Below are positions 8,216 through 16,592 of a DNA stretch of 64,000 nt, in pieces. Both the position numbers and the translations under genes were made by a program. The DNA is taken from NCBI GenBank assembly GCA_963747535.1, contig CAVVFX010000016.1, forward strand, positions 94,835-158,834. The letters are read 5' to 3'. A model generated the notes under the pieces. The model did not search any database. It was not told the DNA's origin and worked only from the letters and a program-made list of their open reading frames with translations. The number at the start of each line of letters is the position of its first letter. Positions within the stretch are counted from its first letter, which is position 1. Origin of the DNA: CAVVFX01 sp963747535. GTDB lineage: Bacteria > Acidobacteriota > Terriglobia > Bryobacterales > Bryobacteraceae.

Positions 8216-9748
8216 ATGCGCTTCCCACGATCCAGCGGTATCCTTTTACACCCCACCTCGCTACCCGGTCCATTCGGTATCGGTGACCTGGGACCCGAAG
8301 CCCGCCGCTTCGCCGACTTCCTCGCCGCCTCCGGCCAGACCCTTTGGCAGGTCCTGCCTCTCGGACCCACCGGCTACGGAGATTCGCCTTATCAATGCTT
8401 CTCCGCCATCGCCGGGAATCCGTTGCTGATCAGCCTGGAGCAACTCGGCGAAGAATTCCCCAACGTTCCTACGTTCCCCGATCAGGAAGTCGACTTCGCG
8501 CGTGTCATCCCGTGGAAACTTGCCGCCCTCGAAATTGCAGCGCGCAACTTCCGCAGGCAAGCCACGGCTGCAGAGCGCGAGCAATTCGAATCCTTCTGCG
8601 CGACCCACAGCGCATGGCTCGACGACTTCGCACTGTTCATGGCGCTCAAGTTCCGCGACCCAACGCAAATCTGGACCGCATGGGAACCTGACATTCGCGC
8701 CCGCGATTCACGTGCCATGGCCCGCTGGCGTGAACAACTGCGCGAGGTGATCGAGACGCAGAAGTTCATGCAGTTCGTGTTCTTCTCGCAGTGGAACGGG
8801 CTGCGTAGCTATTGCCGCGAGCGCGGGATCCGCATCATGGGCGATCTGCCGATTTATGTCGCGCATGACAGCGCCGATGTGTGGGCCAATCCGCAATTTT
8901 TCCAGCTCGATGCTCATGGCAATCCTACGGCTGTTGCGGGTGTGCCGCCGGATTACTTCAGCGCCACCGGTCAACTCTGGGGCAATCCGATTTACGCGTG
9001 GGATGTACTGGAAGCCCGCGGCTACGATTGGTGGCTGGATCGCTTCCGCGCGGTGCTGGCTATGGTCGATCTGGTCCGCCTCGACCACTTCCGCGGCTTC
9101 GAAGCTTACTGGGAGGTCCCCTTTCCCGCGCACACAGCGGAGCACGGGCGTTGGGTGAAGGGCCCGGGCAGTAAGCTCTTCCGCGTGGCTCGCTCGCGTT
9201 TCGGTGAGTTGCCGCTGGTGGCCGAGAATCTGGGCGTGATTACACCGGAAGTCGAGGCCATCCGCACCGAGTTCGAATTCCCCGGGATGGCAATTTTACA
9301 ATTCGCCTTCGGCAACGATCCTCAAGGGCCCAGTTTCCGCCCGCACAATTATCCGCGTGAACTTGTGTCCTACACCGGTACTCACGATTGCGATACTACC
9401 GTCGGCTGGTGGTCGAGCCAGGGCAAAGGCGATTCCACGCGGACGCTGGAAGATGTCCGGCGTGAGAAGGAATACGCGCGCCACTATCTCAACACCGACG
9501 GCGCTGAGATCCATTGGGTGATGATTCGCGCCCTCCTCTCGTCAGTCGCCGATACGGTATTGATACCGCTCCAGGACGTCCTGGGACTTGGCAGCGAGGC
9601 GCGCATGAACCAACCCGCCACGCTAGGCAACAACTGGCGCTGGCGCTACCAGCGCGGGATGTTATCCCCCGCTATAGCCGGCAGGCTGCGAGACCTGGTA
9701 GAGCTATACGACCGCTTGCGTGACAGACTTCAGTCTGCGCCGTTGTGA
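8216..9748 (+). CDS. malQ: 4-alpha-glucanotransferase (amylomaltase, GH77)
   Basis: A 510-aa protein of full family length, opening SSGILLHPTSLPGPFGIGDLG as GH77 enzymes do. The three catalytic acids are present: nucleophile Asp in VRLDHFRGFEAYW, acid/base Glu in LVAENLGVITPEVE, and the stabilising Asp in YTGTHDCDTTVGWW. GDLPIYVAHDSADVW and the 250s-loop PPDYFSATGQLWGNP are also seen. It is cytoplasmic and transfers glucan chains between maltodextrins, releasing glucose. It starts one base after the transporter's stop and is probably co-transcribed with the GH13 gene. The palindrome at 9724-9737 lies in its last codons. Confidence 0.97.
   Translation: MRFPRSSGILLHPTSLPGPFGIGDLGPEARRFADFLAASGQTLWQVLPLGPTGYGDSPYQCFSAIAGNPLLISLEQLGEEFPNVPTFPDQEVDFARVIPWKLAALEIAARNFRRQATAAEREQFESFCATHSAWLDDFALFMALKFRDPTQIWTAWEPDIRARDSRAMARWREQLREVIETQKFMQFVFFSQWNGLRSYCRERGIRIMGDLPIYVAHDSADVWANPQFFQLDAHGNPTAVAGVPPDYFSATGQLWGNPIYAWDVLEARGYDWWLDRFRAVLAMVDLVRLDHFRGFEAYWEVPFPAHTAEHGRWVKGPGSKLFRVARSRFGELPLVAENLGVITPEVEAIRTEFEFPGMAILQFAFGNDPQGPSFRPHNYPRELVSYTGTHDCDTTVGWWSSQGKGDSTRTLEDVRREKEYARHYLNTDGAEIHWVMIRALLSSVADTVLIPLQDVLGLGSEARMNQPATLGNNWRWRYQRGMLSPAIAGRLRDLVELYDRLRDRLQSAPL
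9724..9737. repeat. Palindrome CAGACTTCAGTCTG, copy 2
   Basis: The exact reverse complement of the copy at 4963-4976. It lies inside the last codons of malQ and contributes to its C-terminus (DRLQSA). Confidence 0.6.
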
Positions 9749-9765
9749 GAAAATAAAGTCAGCCC

Positions 9766-10323
9766 ATGACAGAAATGAAAGCACCGATGGCCGCGGGTCC
9801 AGCGGCACTCTTCGAACGCCTGGACAATGAAGCGATTGAGCGCGAGGCGGCGCGCGAGGGGATCATCCTGACTTCGGTCGACTGGGTGATCAACTGGGGC
9901 CGCAAGAACTCCATCTGGCCTATGTCCTTTGGTCTCGCCTGCTGTGCCATCGAAATGATGTCCATGTCGGCATCACGGTTCGATATCTCACGCTTCGGCG
10001 CCGAGGTGTTTCGCGGTTCACCTCGCCAATCGGACCTGATGATCATCGCCGGACGCGTTGCCAACAAGATGGCGCCAATCATCCGGACGCTGTATCAACA
10101 GATGCCCGAACCCAAATGGGTGATCTCCATGGGCGCCTGCGCGACCTCGACCGGTGTCTTCAATAATTACGCTTTGATTCCGGTAAATCAGGTGATCCCG
10201 GTGGACGTCTACGTGCCTGGTTGCCCGCCACGCCCCGAACAACTGATCTACGCCATCATGATGCTGCAGAAGAAAATCGCCAAGCAGACGGGCGTGACCA
10301 AGAGCGTCTTAAATATCGGGTGA
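9766..10323 (+). CDS. nuoB: NADH-quinone oxidoreductase subunit B, stand-alone copy
   Basis: A 185-aa protein of normal NuoB size. All four ligands of the N2 [4Fe-4S] cluster are visible: C59 and C60 (FGLACCAIEMM), C125 (SMGACATSTG) and C153 (VPGCPPRPEQL). NuoB sits in the peripheral arm of complex I and passes electrons from N2 to quinone. No other nuo gene is in the window: malQ is upstream and a Tat-exported glycosidase-like gene is coupled downstream by a GTGA overlap. It may be an extra copy beside a full nuo operon elsewhere or the genome's only nuoB; the sequence cannot decide. Confidence 0.95.
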   Translation: MTEMKAPMAAGPAALFERLDNEAIEREAAREGIILTSVDWVINWGRKNSIWPMSFGLACCAIEMMSMSASRFDISRFGAEVFRGSPRQSDLMIIAGRVANKMAPIIRTLYQQMPEPKWVISMGACATSTGVFNNYALIPVNQVIPVDVYVPGCPPRPEQLIYAIMMLQKKIAKQTGVTKSVLNIG

Positions 10324-12347
10324 CTTCTCGACGCAGATTTCTGCAACTGACCTCCGCTGCAGCCTCTATTGCCGGCGCGAAGGGTGCTCAAGCAATTGAC
10401 CGCGCGGCGCTGGTCAATCGGCACAACCCGAAGGTTCGATCCTTCGATCCGCGGGCGTGTTTATCAGTGGGCAATGGCGAGTTTGCCTTTACCGCCGACG
10501 CCACCGGATTACAGACTTTCCCCGAACTCTACGACGTAATTCCCCTCTGTACGCAATCGCAGTGGGGTTGGCATTCGTTCCCGTCCGACGGCATGTCACC
10601 CTCGGACCTCAAGCTGGAGATGTTCCCGACGCATGGCCGCGAGGTGGGTTACGCGACCGGTCGTCCGCCAAAAGGTCAGGAAAAGCTGGTTGCCTGGTTG
10701 CGTGAGAATCCTCATCGGCTGCATCTGGGCCGGGTTGGCTTCATCGGCTTTACCCGCGAGGAAGTCACCGGCATTGAACAGACCCTCATCCTATTGAACG
10801 GAATATTGGACAGCCGATTCCGCGTGAAGGGTGTGCCCTTCAATGTCTTCACCATATGCCATCCCGACCGTGACGCCCTGATCGTGATGGTGGCCGGCAA
10901 AGGACCGATCGCGATCGCTATCGAGTTCCCTTACGGCTCGGAGGACATCCCGGCAGCGGATTGGAAGTCGCCCGACCGCCATCGGACAGTGGAGGACAAC
11001 GGGCAACTGCGCCGCGAAATCGATGCCGATCGATATTGGGTGCGTATCGCAACGGGCAATGGGAAGGTGAATCGGGCCGGCGCGCATCGGTTCGAAGTGC
11101 ATGGCACGGACCAACTGGACCTCGAAGTCGAATTTTCGCCGAGGCGAATTACGGAAAGACCGATCGAGGCAGCCGAAGCAGCGTATGCCAATGGCCGCCA
11201 TTGGCAGAGCTTCTGGACGCATGGCGCAGCCGTCGACTTCTCCGGCAGCCGAGACCCGCGCGCCGTAGAGCTCGAGCGCCGCGTGGTGCTATCGCAGTAC
11301 CTCACTGCTATCCAGTGCGCGGGTTCCTTGCCCCCGCAGGAGACCGGACTCACCTGCAACAGTTGGTATGGCAAATATCATCTGGAGATGCACTGGTGGC
11401 ACGCCGCGCATTTTCCAATGTGGAATCGTGCGGCATTGCTCGAACGCAGCCTCGGTTGGTATAACGCGATTCAGCCCTCGGCGCGCGACAAGGCGAAGCA
11501 GCAGGGCTACACCAGCGCGCGCTGGCCTAAAATGACCGCGGCCGACGGACGCAGTAGTCCTTCGCCCGTGGGCGAAATGCTGATCTGGCAACAGCCGCAT
11601 CCCATCGCCATGGCCGAGCTTTGCTATGCCGCGCATCCGGATCGCGCGACGCTGGAACGCTATCGCGATGTGGTAATGGAATCGGCCGAGTTCATGGCTT
11701 CGTTCGCTTACTACGATGCTACGCGCGACCGCTATGTGCTGGGGCCTCCGGTGATCCCCGCGCAGGAGAATCATCCGCCGCGCGAGACATGGAATCCGAC
11801 GTTCGAACTGGAGTATTGGTACGACGCGCTGGGCATCGCGCAACAATGGCGCAAACGCCTGGGACTGCAGCCGAACCCGAAGTGGGAAGACGTACGCGTC
11901 AAGATCTCGGCGCTGCCGGTGAAGGACGGCGTCTATCTGGCTCACGAGAACTGCCCGCAAACTTTCACTGAACGCAATCGCGATCATCCGTCGATGCTCG
12001 GCGCGTTGGGCGTTTTGCCCGGCGTCAAAGTGGATCGCGAAATCATGCGCGCCACGCTGAAGCGGGTCTTCCGCGACTGGAAATGGGAAGACACCTGGGG
12101 CTGGGACTTTCCGATGGTAGCGATGACTGCTGCCGCGCTGGGAGAGAAGAAGTTGGTGGTCGACGCGCTGTTTGCGAACTCGCCAAAGAATACGTGGTTG
12201 CCCAACGGCCACAACTGGCAGCGCAAAAACCTGCCGCTATATCTCCCAGGCAACGGTGCCCTGCTGATTGCGATGGCGAAAATCCACGCACAGTTTCCAG
12301 AAGGCTGGGAAATAGAGGCCGAAGGTTTTAGAACGGACAACGGATAA
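10320..12347 (+). CDS. Tat-exported six-hairpin glycosidase-like protein
   Basis: The GTG at 10320 overlaps the nuoB stop (GTGA) and gives a protein of about 675 aa. It begins with a twin-arginine signal: TSRRRFLQLTSAAASIAGA. An earlier in-frame start at 10221 would add residues inside nuoB and bury the signal. The body has an N-terminal beta-sandwich (about 30-280), then an alpha/alpha barrel rich in Trp/His motifs such as YHLEMHWWHAAHFPMW and WEDTWGWDFPMVAMTAAALG. This layout is seen in GH65/GH95-type glycosidases and phosphorylases. The conserved acidic residues WNPTFELEYW and KWEDTWGWD are candidates for catalysis. Substrate unknown; the call is by fold. Confidence 0.7.
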   Translation: MTSRRRFLQLTSAAASIAGAKGAQAIDRAALVNRHNPKVRSFDPRACLSVGNGEFAFTADATGLQTFPELYDVIPLCTQSQWGWHSFPSDGMSPSDLKLEMFPTHGREVGYATGRPPKGQEKLVAWLRENPHRLHLGRVGFIGFTREEVTGIEQTLILLNGILDSRFRVKGVPFNVFTICHPDRDALIVMVAGKGPIAIAIEFPYGSEDIPAADWKSPDRHRTVEDNGQLRREIDADRYWVRIATGNGKVNRAGAHRFEVHGTDQLDLEVEFSPRRITERPIEAAEAAYANGRHWQSFWTHGAAVDFSGSRDPRAVELERRVVLSQYLTAIQCAGSLPPQETGLTCNSWYGKYHLEMHWWHAAHFPMWNRAALLERSLGWYNAIQPSARDKAKQQGYTSARWPKMTAADGRSSPSPVGEMLIWQQPHPIAMAELCYAAHPDRATLERYRDVVMESAEFMASFAYYDATRDRYVLGPPVIPAQENHPPRETWNPTFELEYWYDALGIAQQWRKRLGLQPNPKWEDVRVKISALPVKDGVYLAHENCPQTFTERNRDHPSMLGALGVLPGVKVDREIMRATLKRVFRDWKWEDTWGWDFPMVAMTAAALGEKKLVVDALFANSPKNTWLPNGHNWQRKNLPLYLPGNGALLIAMAKIHAQFPEGWEIEAEGFRTDNG

Positions 12348-12354
12348 CGGACGA

Positions 12355-13533
12355 CTATCCCCTCAGCAGTTGACCGATATTCCGCGCCGCCTGCCGCGTG
12401 CGATGCTCATTCTCGATTAGTGAGAAGCGCACATGTCCCTCGCCCAAGGGCCCGAACCCGGTTCCCGGCGATACCGCAACCAGCGCCTTCTCCATCAGCA
12501 ATTTGGCGAATTCTAGCGACCCCATCGCGCGGAACTGCTCCGGTAAAGCCGCCCACAGAAACATGGTTCCCTTGGGACTCTGGACCGGCCATCCCGCGCG
12601 GCATAGCCCGTCCACCAGAACATCGCGCCGCCGTTGATAGACCGCGCAGATCTTTTTGGTGTCCTCTTCGCACTCCCGCAGTGCAATGATCGAAGCGATT
12701 TGGATGGGCTGGAACACGCCGTAATCCAGGTAGCTCTTGATTCGCGCCAGCGCGGCGATGAGCTTCGAGTTGCCCAGGCAGTAACCCACCCGCCAACCGG
12801 CCATGTTGTAACTCTTGGACATCGAGAAGATCTCCACGGCCAGGTCTTTCGCGCCCTCCACCTGCAGGATGCTCGGTGGGCGATACCCATCGAAGCCCAG
12901 GTCCGCGTACGCAAAATCGTGAATGATATAGGTGCCGTGCTTGCGCGCCAGTTCGACGATCTGCTTCATGAACTCCAGATCGACGCAAGTCGTGGTCGGG
13001 TTGTGCGGGAACGAGATTAAAATGATGCGCGGCGACCGCCCGCTCGCGTACAGATCTTCAAGCGCATTGAGGAACGTCGCGGGATCCGGCATCGGCAGCG
13101 TGCAGGCGTGTCCCTCCGACATGATCACGCCATACTGATGGATCGGATAAGCAGGGTTCGGCGACGCCACGATATCGCCGGGCCCGACGATCGCGAACAG
13201 CAGATGCGCCAGCGCGTCTTTCGCGCCCATCGTGACGATCGCTTCGGTCTCCGGATTCAAGCGGACATCGTAATTCTTGGCATACCGTTTTACGATCTCC
13301 TCCCGCAAACGCGGAATGCCTTTGGACAGCGAATAGCGATGATTGCGCGAATTGCGCGCGGCTTCCACCAGCTTCTCGACGACGATGTCGGGGGTAGGGC
13401 CGTCCGGGTTGCCCATCCCCAAATCCACCACGTCCATGTTGGCTGCCCGTGCCTTTGCCTTCATCTCGTTGATGACGGCAAAGACATAAGGGGGCAGCTT
13501 CTGGATGCGGTAAAAGTCGGTCGTCTGGGACAT
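12355..13533 (-). CDS. alaC: Class I aminotransferase, AlaC/LL-DAP-aminotransferase type
   Basis: A 392-aa fold-type I PLP aminotransferase. It has the N-terminal LPPYVFAVINEMK and DLGMGNPDGPTP typical of the AlaC/YfdZ branch, the NPTTTCVD substrate loop, HDFAYADLGFDG, the PLP lysine in SMSKSYNMAGWRVGY and a late VRFSLIENEHR. It probably makes alanine from pyruvate and glutamate in the cytosol. The related LL-diaminopimelate aminotransferase role cannot be excluded. It is transcribed alone, convergent with the preceding glycosidase-like gene. Confidence 0.88.
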   Translation of the reverse strand: MSQTTDFYRIQKLPPYVFAVINEMKAKARAANMDVVDLGMGNPDGPTPDIVVEKLVEAARNSRNHRYSLSKGIPRLREEIVKRYAKNYDVRLNPETEAIVTMGAKDALAHLLFAIVGPGDIVASPNPAYPIHQYGVIMSEGHACTLPMPDPATFLNALEDLYASGRSPRIILISFPHNPTTTCVDLEFMKQIVELARKHGTYIIHDFAYADLGFDGYRPPSILQVEGAKDLAVEIFSMSKSYNMAGWRVGYCLGNSKLIAALARIKSYLDYGVFQPIQIASIIALRECEEDTKKICAVYQRRRDVLVDGLCRAGWPVQSPKGTMFLWAALPEQFRAMGSLEFAKLLMEKALVAVSPGTGFGPLGEGHVRFSLIENEHRTRQAARNIGQLLRG

Positions 13534-13609
13534 ATTTTCTTATTCTACTGTGGGGCAGGATTAGGGTCTGCCCGGTGGTCCATAATTAATGAAGATTGGA
13601 TCAACTGCG

Positions 13610-14047
13610 ATGCCCGAAACGGATCTCTACGAGAAAGACTATTACGCTTGGGCCAATGAGACGGCTAACGCGATACGGTCCGGCGAATTCGGCAAGATCG
13701 ACATCGACGCTTTGGCCGACGAGGTAGCGGACATAGCCCGCAAAGAAAAGCGTTCACTCAGCAGCCGGCTTGAAATATTGATCAGCCATCTGCTCAAGTG
13801 GGATTATCAGGACAAGAAGCGGACTCGCAGTTGGGCCGCGACCATCGCCGTCCAACGGAGCCGGGTCATGAAGCTGTTGAAGGATAGCCCTAGCCTCACA
13901 CCGTGGCTCTCAGAAAATCTAGCGGCGCCCTATCAAGTTGCCGTCCAATTGGCAATCCGTGACACCAACCTCAGGAAAGACTCATTCCCCTCTGACTGCC
14001 CTTATACCCTTGACGAGATTCTGTCGCAAAAGGTAGTCGAACTGTAG
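13610..14047 (+). CDS. DUF29 family protein
   Basis: About 145 aa from the ATG at 13610 (an upstream in-frame ATG at 13589 is possible). The start LYEKDYYAWANETANAIRSGEF and the pattern EVADIARKEKRSLSSRLEILISHLLKW followed by SWAATIAVQR are those of DUF29, a small all-helical family common in cyanobacteria, Acidobacteria and proteobacteria. Function unknown. No signal peptide or TM segment. It lies 7 bp upstream of the DUF4126 gene and may be co-transcribed with it. Confidence 0.9.
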   Translation: MPETDLYEKDYYAWANETANAIRSGEFGKIDIDALADEVADIARKEKRSLSSRLEILISHLLKWDYQDKKRTRSWAATIAVQRSRVMKLLKDSPSLTPWLSENLAAPYQVAVQLAIRDTNLRKDSFPSDCPYTLDEILSQKVVEL

Positions 14048-14054
14048 GTGAAAA

Positions 14055-14681
14055 GTGAACACGCTCGGCACACTCGGCGTCGCGATGGGGTCCGCGTGGA
14101 TTTCCGGCATCAACCTGTATGCGGTGGTATTCACCCTCGGACTGCTCCAGCGATTTCATCTGGTGCACCTGCCCGGCGATCTCGGGGAATTGAGCCGCAC
14201 GTGGATCATCGCCTTAGCCGGATCCCTCTATCTGATCGAGTTCATCGCCGATAAAATCCCCGCAGTCGATTCAGTCTGGGACGCCATCCACACCTTTATC
14301 CGCATCCCCGCAGGCGCGATTCTGGCTGCATCGGCATTTGCGAATTTTGACCCCGGTGTCCGGCTGGCGGCCCTGCTCGTCGGCGGCGGCGTAGCGCTCA
14401 GCTCGCACGGCATGAAGGCGGCGACCCGCGTAGCGGTGAACGCGAGCCCCGAACCTTTCTCCAATATCGTGGTCAGCCTGCTCGAGGATGGGGCAGCATT
14501 TGGGTCGACGATCCTCATGGTGTTTCACCCGGTGCTGATTCTGGCCGTCGTCGCGAGCTTTGTGATGTTCGCCATCTGGCTGGTGCCCAGAATCGTACGC
14601 GCATTGCGGCAGCTATTTGAGCGCACACCTGCCGCCCCTTCCCGAACTCCAACGCATCGCCGCGCCGGAATTCAGGGTTGA
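14055..14681 (+). CDS. DUF4126 membrane protein
   Basis: A 208-aa GTG-start protein with about five hydrophobic segments. It has the family pattern GINLYAVVFTLGLLQRF near the N-terminus, EFIADKIPAVDSVWDAIHTFIRIPAGA, and SHGMKAATRVAVNASPEPFSNI. This matches DUF4126, a small integral membrane family of unknown function. The C-terminal tail is basic and Pro-rich (PAAPSRTPTHRR) and probably cytoplasmic. Confidence 0.85.
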   Translation: MNTLGTLGVAMGSAWISGINLYAVVFTLGLLQRFHLVHLPGDLGELSRTWIIALAGSLYLIEFIADKIPAVDSVWDAIHTFIRIPAGAILAASAFANFDPGVRLAALLVGGGVALSSHGMKAATRVAVNASPEPFSNIVVSLLEDGAAFGSTILMVFHPVLILAVVASFVMFAIWLVPRIVRALRQLFERTPAAPSRTPTHRRAGIQG

Positions 14682-14727
14682 CGATGCGATGGCAGGTTTT
14701 TCGGGTTTGGTACCATGAACCTTCCCA

Positions 14728-16524
14728 ATGCAGTTTGGCAATCTATCCAGCCGTACTCTCTATGTTCTTGCGGCCCTGTTCATCTTCAGCTATTTTTTGC
14801 TGTTCTCCTACAACGGTCTTAGCACCCATCTGAGCTTCGACGACGGCATGAATTTCATTGCCATGCACCATCAGTGGGAGGTTCCGCTCTGGCGCAACGT
14901 CCTGGACGCGCTCAAGGTATTCACTACCGCGCCGCGGCCGCTCGGCGCGCTGTTTTATCGACCGATGTACTATTTCTTCGGGTTCAATCCGCTGCCCTAC
15001 CGGATCGTCATCTACCTGTTCCTGATCTTCAACATCGTCCTGGCCTACCGCTTTTCGAGGGCCCTCGGCGCGACTCGCGAAGGCGCTACTCTGGCCACCC
15101 TGCTCTTTTCCTACAACGCTTCGCTCTTTGACCTGTTTTACAATACCGGCACTGTCTACGACGTACTGTGTTTCTCACTTTACATCGGCGCTCTGCTGAT
15201 CTACATACGCGAACGCTCCGCGTATAACCGGCTCAGCCTCCGGACCATGGTCATCGTCACCTTACTCTACCTGGCGTCTCTCGACGCCAAGGAGATGTCC
15301 GTGATCCTGCCCGCGGCTTTGCTTTTCTACGAAGTGATCTACCGCACGCCGGACTTCAAATCCAGGACGCTCGCTATGCGCGTGGCAAGCTTCATTGCCG
15401 CGATGGGCATCATCGCCGTGGTCTTTCTGAAGGTCAAAGTCACGGACATGTCGGCTAACAAGCTGTATCACCCGCACCTTTCAGTGCCATTCGTTCTGAA
15501 GGGGATGGGCCATTATTTCGAACAGTATTTCTACCTCCCGCCGGATAGCTTTGGCCCGGGCCACGTCACTGCCGCGATCTTGCTGCTGCTTGGCGCCGGC
15601 GCCGTCTTACGCAGCCGCCCGGTGATCTTCGGGACGCTCTTTTTCATCGCTGGATTGGTGCCCGTGGCGATCATTCCGCCTCGCAGCGGCTACGCCGCGT
15701 ATGTCGCATTTCCAGGAATCACCCTGGCGGTCGGCGTCATCCTCGCCTCCACCCGGGCGGCGCTGATGCGGTTCACCAGGAAGCAAAATCTGCAGCAGGC
15801 CAGCATGATTGCCTTGTTCCTCCTCGTGGCGGTCGTGTCGGTGACATCTTTCGCACACTATCGCAAGATCGCTATGACCAACTTCCTCTGGAGTCAGGAG
15901 CGTGTAATCGGTCTGATGGAAGCCTTCAAGAAAAACATTCCGGAATTTCCGCCCAACGGCCGGATCCTCATCCTGGACGATCCCTGGGGTCCGGACTGGG
16001 GTCCCATGTTCCTCACGCGCCTCATGTATCACGATCCCACCGTATGGGTGGACCGTCTGCACAATGACGAGAAGCCCGGAGATCGCGACAGCTATGACCT
16101 CCTGGTCACCTACAACCAGCCGTACATCGATCTGTCACCAGCAAAATTCTTCGGTCTCTTCAAGATGAACTGGGAGATTCGTGCGACCACCACTAAAGAG
16201 GGCGAGCTCATCCTGAGTGCGCCTACCGAAAGTCGCGCTCCGCGGGACATCGCATTCTCTCCGGCCGCAGTGCGAACCGGACGCCCGGTCAAGGTTACCG
16301 TGCCCGGACTTGCCAACGTCAAGATTGACGCTGTTTACCGCATCCTGTCGAACGGCACTTCGACGGTGAATCTGGCTTCGGGTTGGTGCACCCTGGACGG
16401 CGCCGGCTCCTGTACCGTAGCCGCGCCGCATGCCGGTCAGGTCGGGATGCTGGTCGTCGACTGGATTCGCCGGCCCAACGAACGCTGGATCTTCACCAAC
16501 GGCGTCCTTACCGTTGTGGAGTAG
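14728..16524 (+). CDS. Polytopic membrane protein, glycosyltransferase-C-like
   Basis: 598 aa with roughly ten predicted TM helices up to about residue 400, then a soluble C-terminal half with a beta-rich end. An early FDDGMNFIAMHHQW in the first external loop resembles the acidic loop-1 motif of GT-C fold (PMT/ArnT-like) enzymes; FYRPMYYFFG and SYNASLFDLFYNTG follow. This suggests a lipid-linked sugar transferase acting at the outer face of the inner membrane, but no specific family is recognised. It is followed by a convergent gene. Confidence 0.55.
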   Translation: MQFGNLSSRTLYVLAALFIFSYFLLFSYNGLSTHLSFDDGMNFIAMHHQWEVPLWRNVLDALKVFTTAPRPLGALFYRPMYYFFGFNPLPYRIVIYLFLIFNIVLAYRFSRALGATREGATLATLLFSYNASLFDLFYNTGTVYDVLCFSLYIGALLIYIRERSAYNRLSLRTMVIVTLLYLASLDAKEMSVILPAALLFYEVIYRTPDFKSRTLAMRVASFIAAMGIIAVVFLKVKVTDMSANKLYHPHLSVPFVLKGMGHYFEQYFYLPPDSFGPGHVTAAILLLLGAGAVLRSRPVIFGTLFFIAGLVPVAIIPPRSGYAAYVAFPGITLAVGVILASTRAALMRFTRKQNLQQASMIALFLLVAVVSVTSFAHYRKIAMTNFLWSQERVIGLMEAFKKNIPEFPPNGRILILDDPWGPDWGPMFLTRLMYHDPTVWVDRLHNDEKPGDRDSYDLLVTYNQPYIDLSPAKFFGLFKMNWEIRATTTKEGELILSAPTESRAPRDIAFSPAAVRTGRPVKVTVPGLANVKIDAVYRILSNGTSTVNLASGWCTLDGAGSCTVAAPHAGQVGMLVVDWIRRPNERWIFTNGVLTVVE

Positions 16525-16592
16525 CAACCGCACCTGCACAGCAGGCCCCTTCTGGTGGATGATTGCCGGGCCGCCTGCCCGGTGCACTCATT

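Noticed and set aside
11289..12212. 307-aa minus-strand open frame inside the glycosidase-like gene
   Set aside because: Antisense shadow; the plus frame has a Tat signal, coupling to nuoB and fold motifs.
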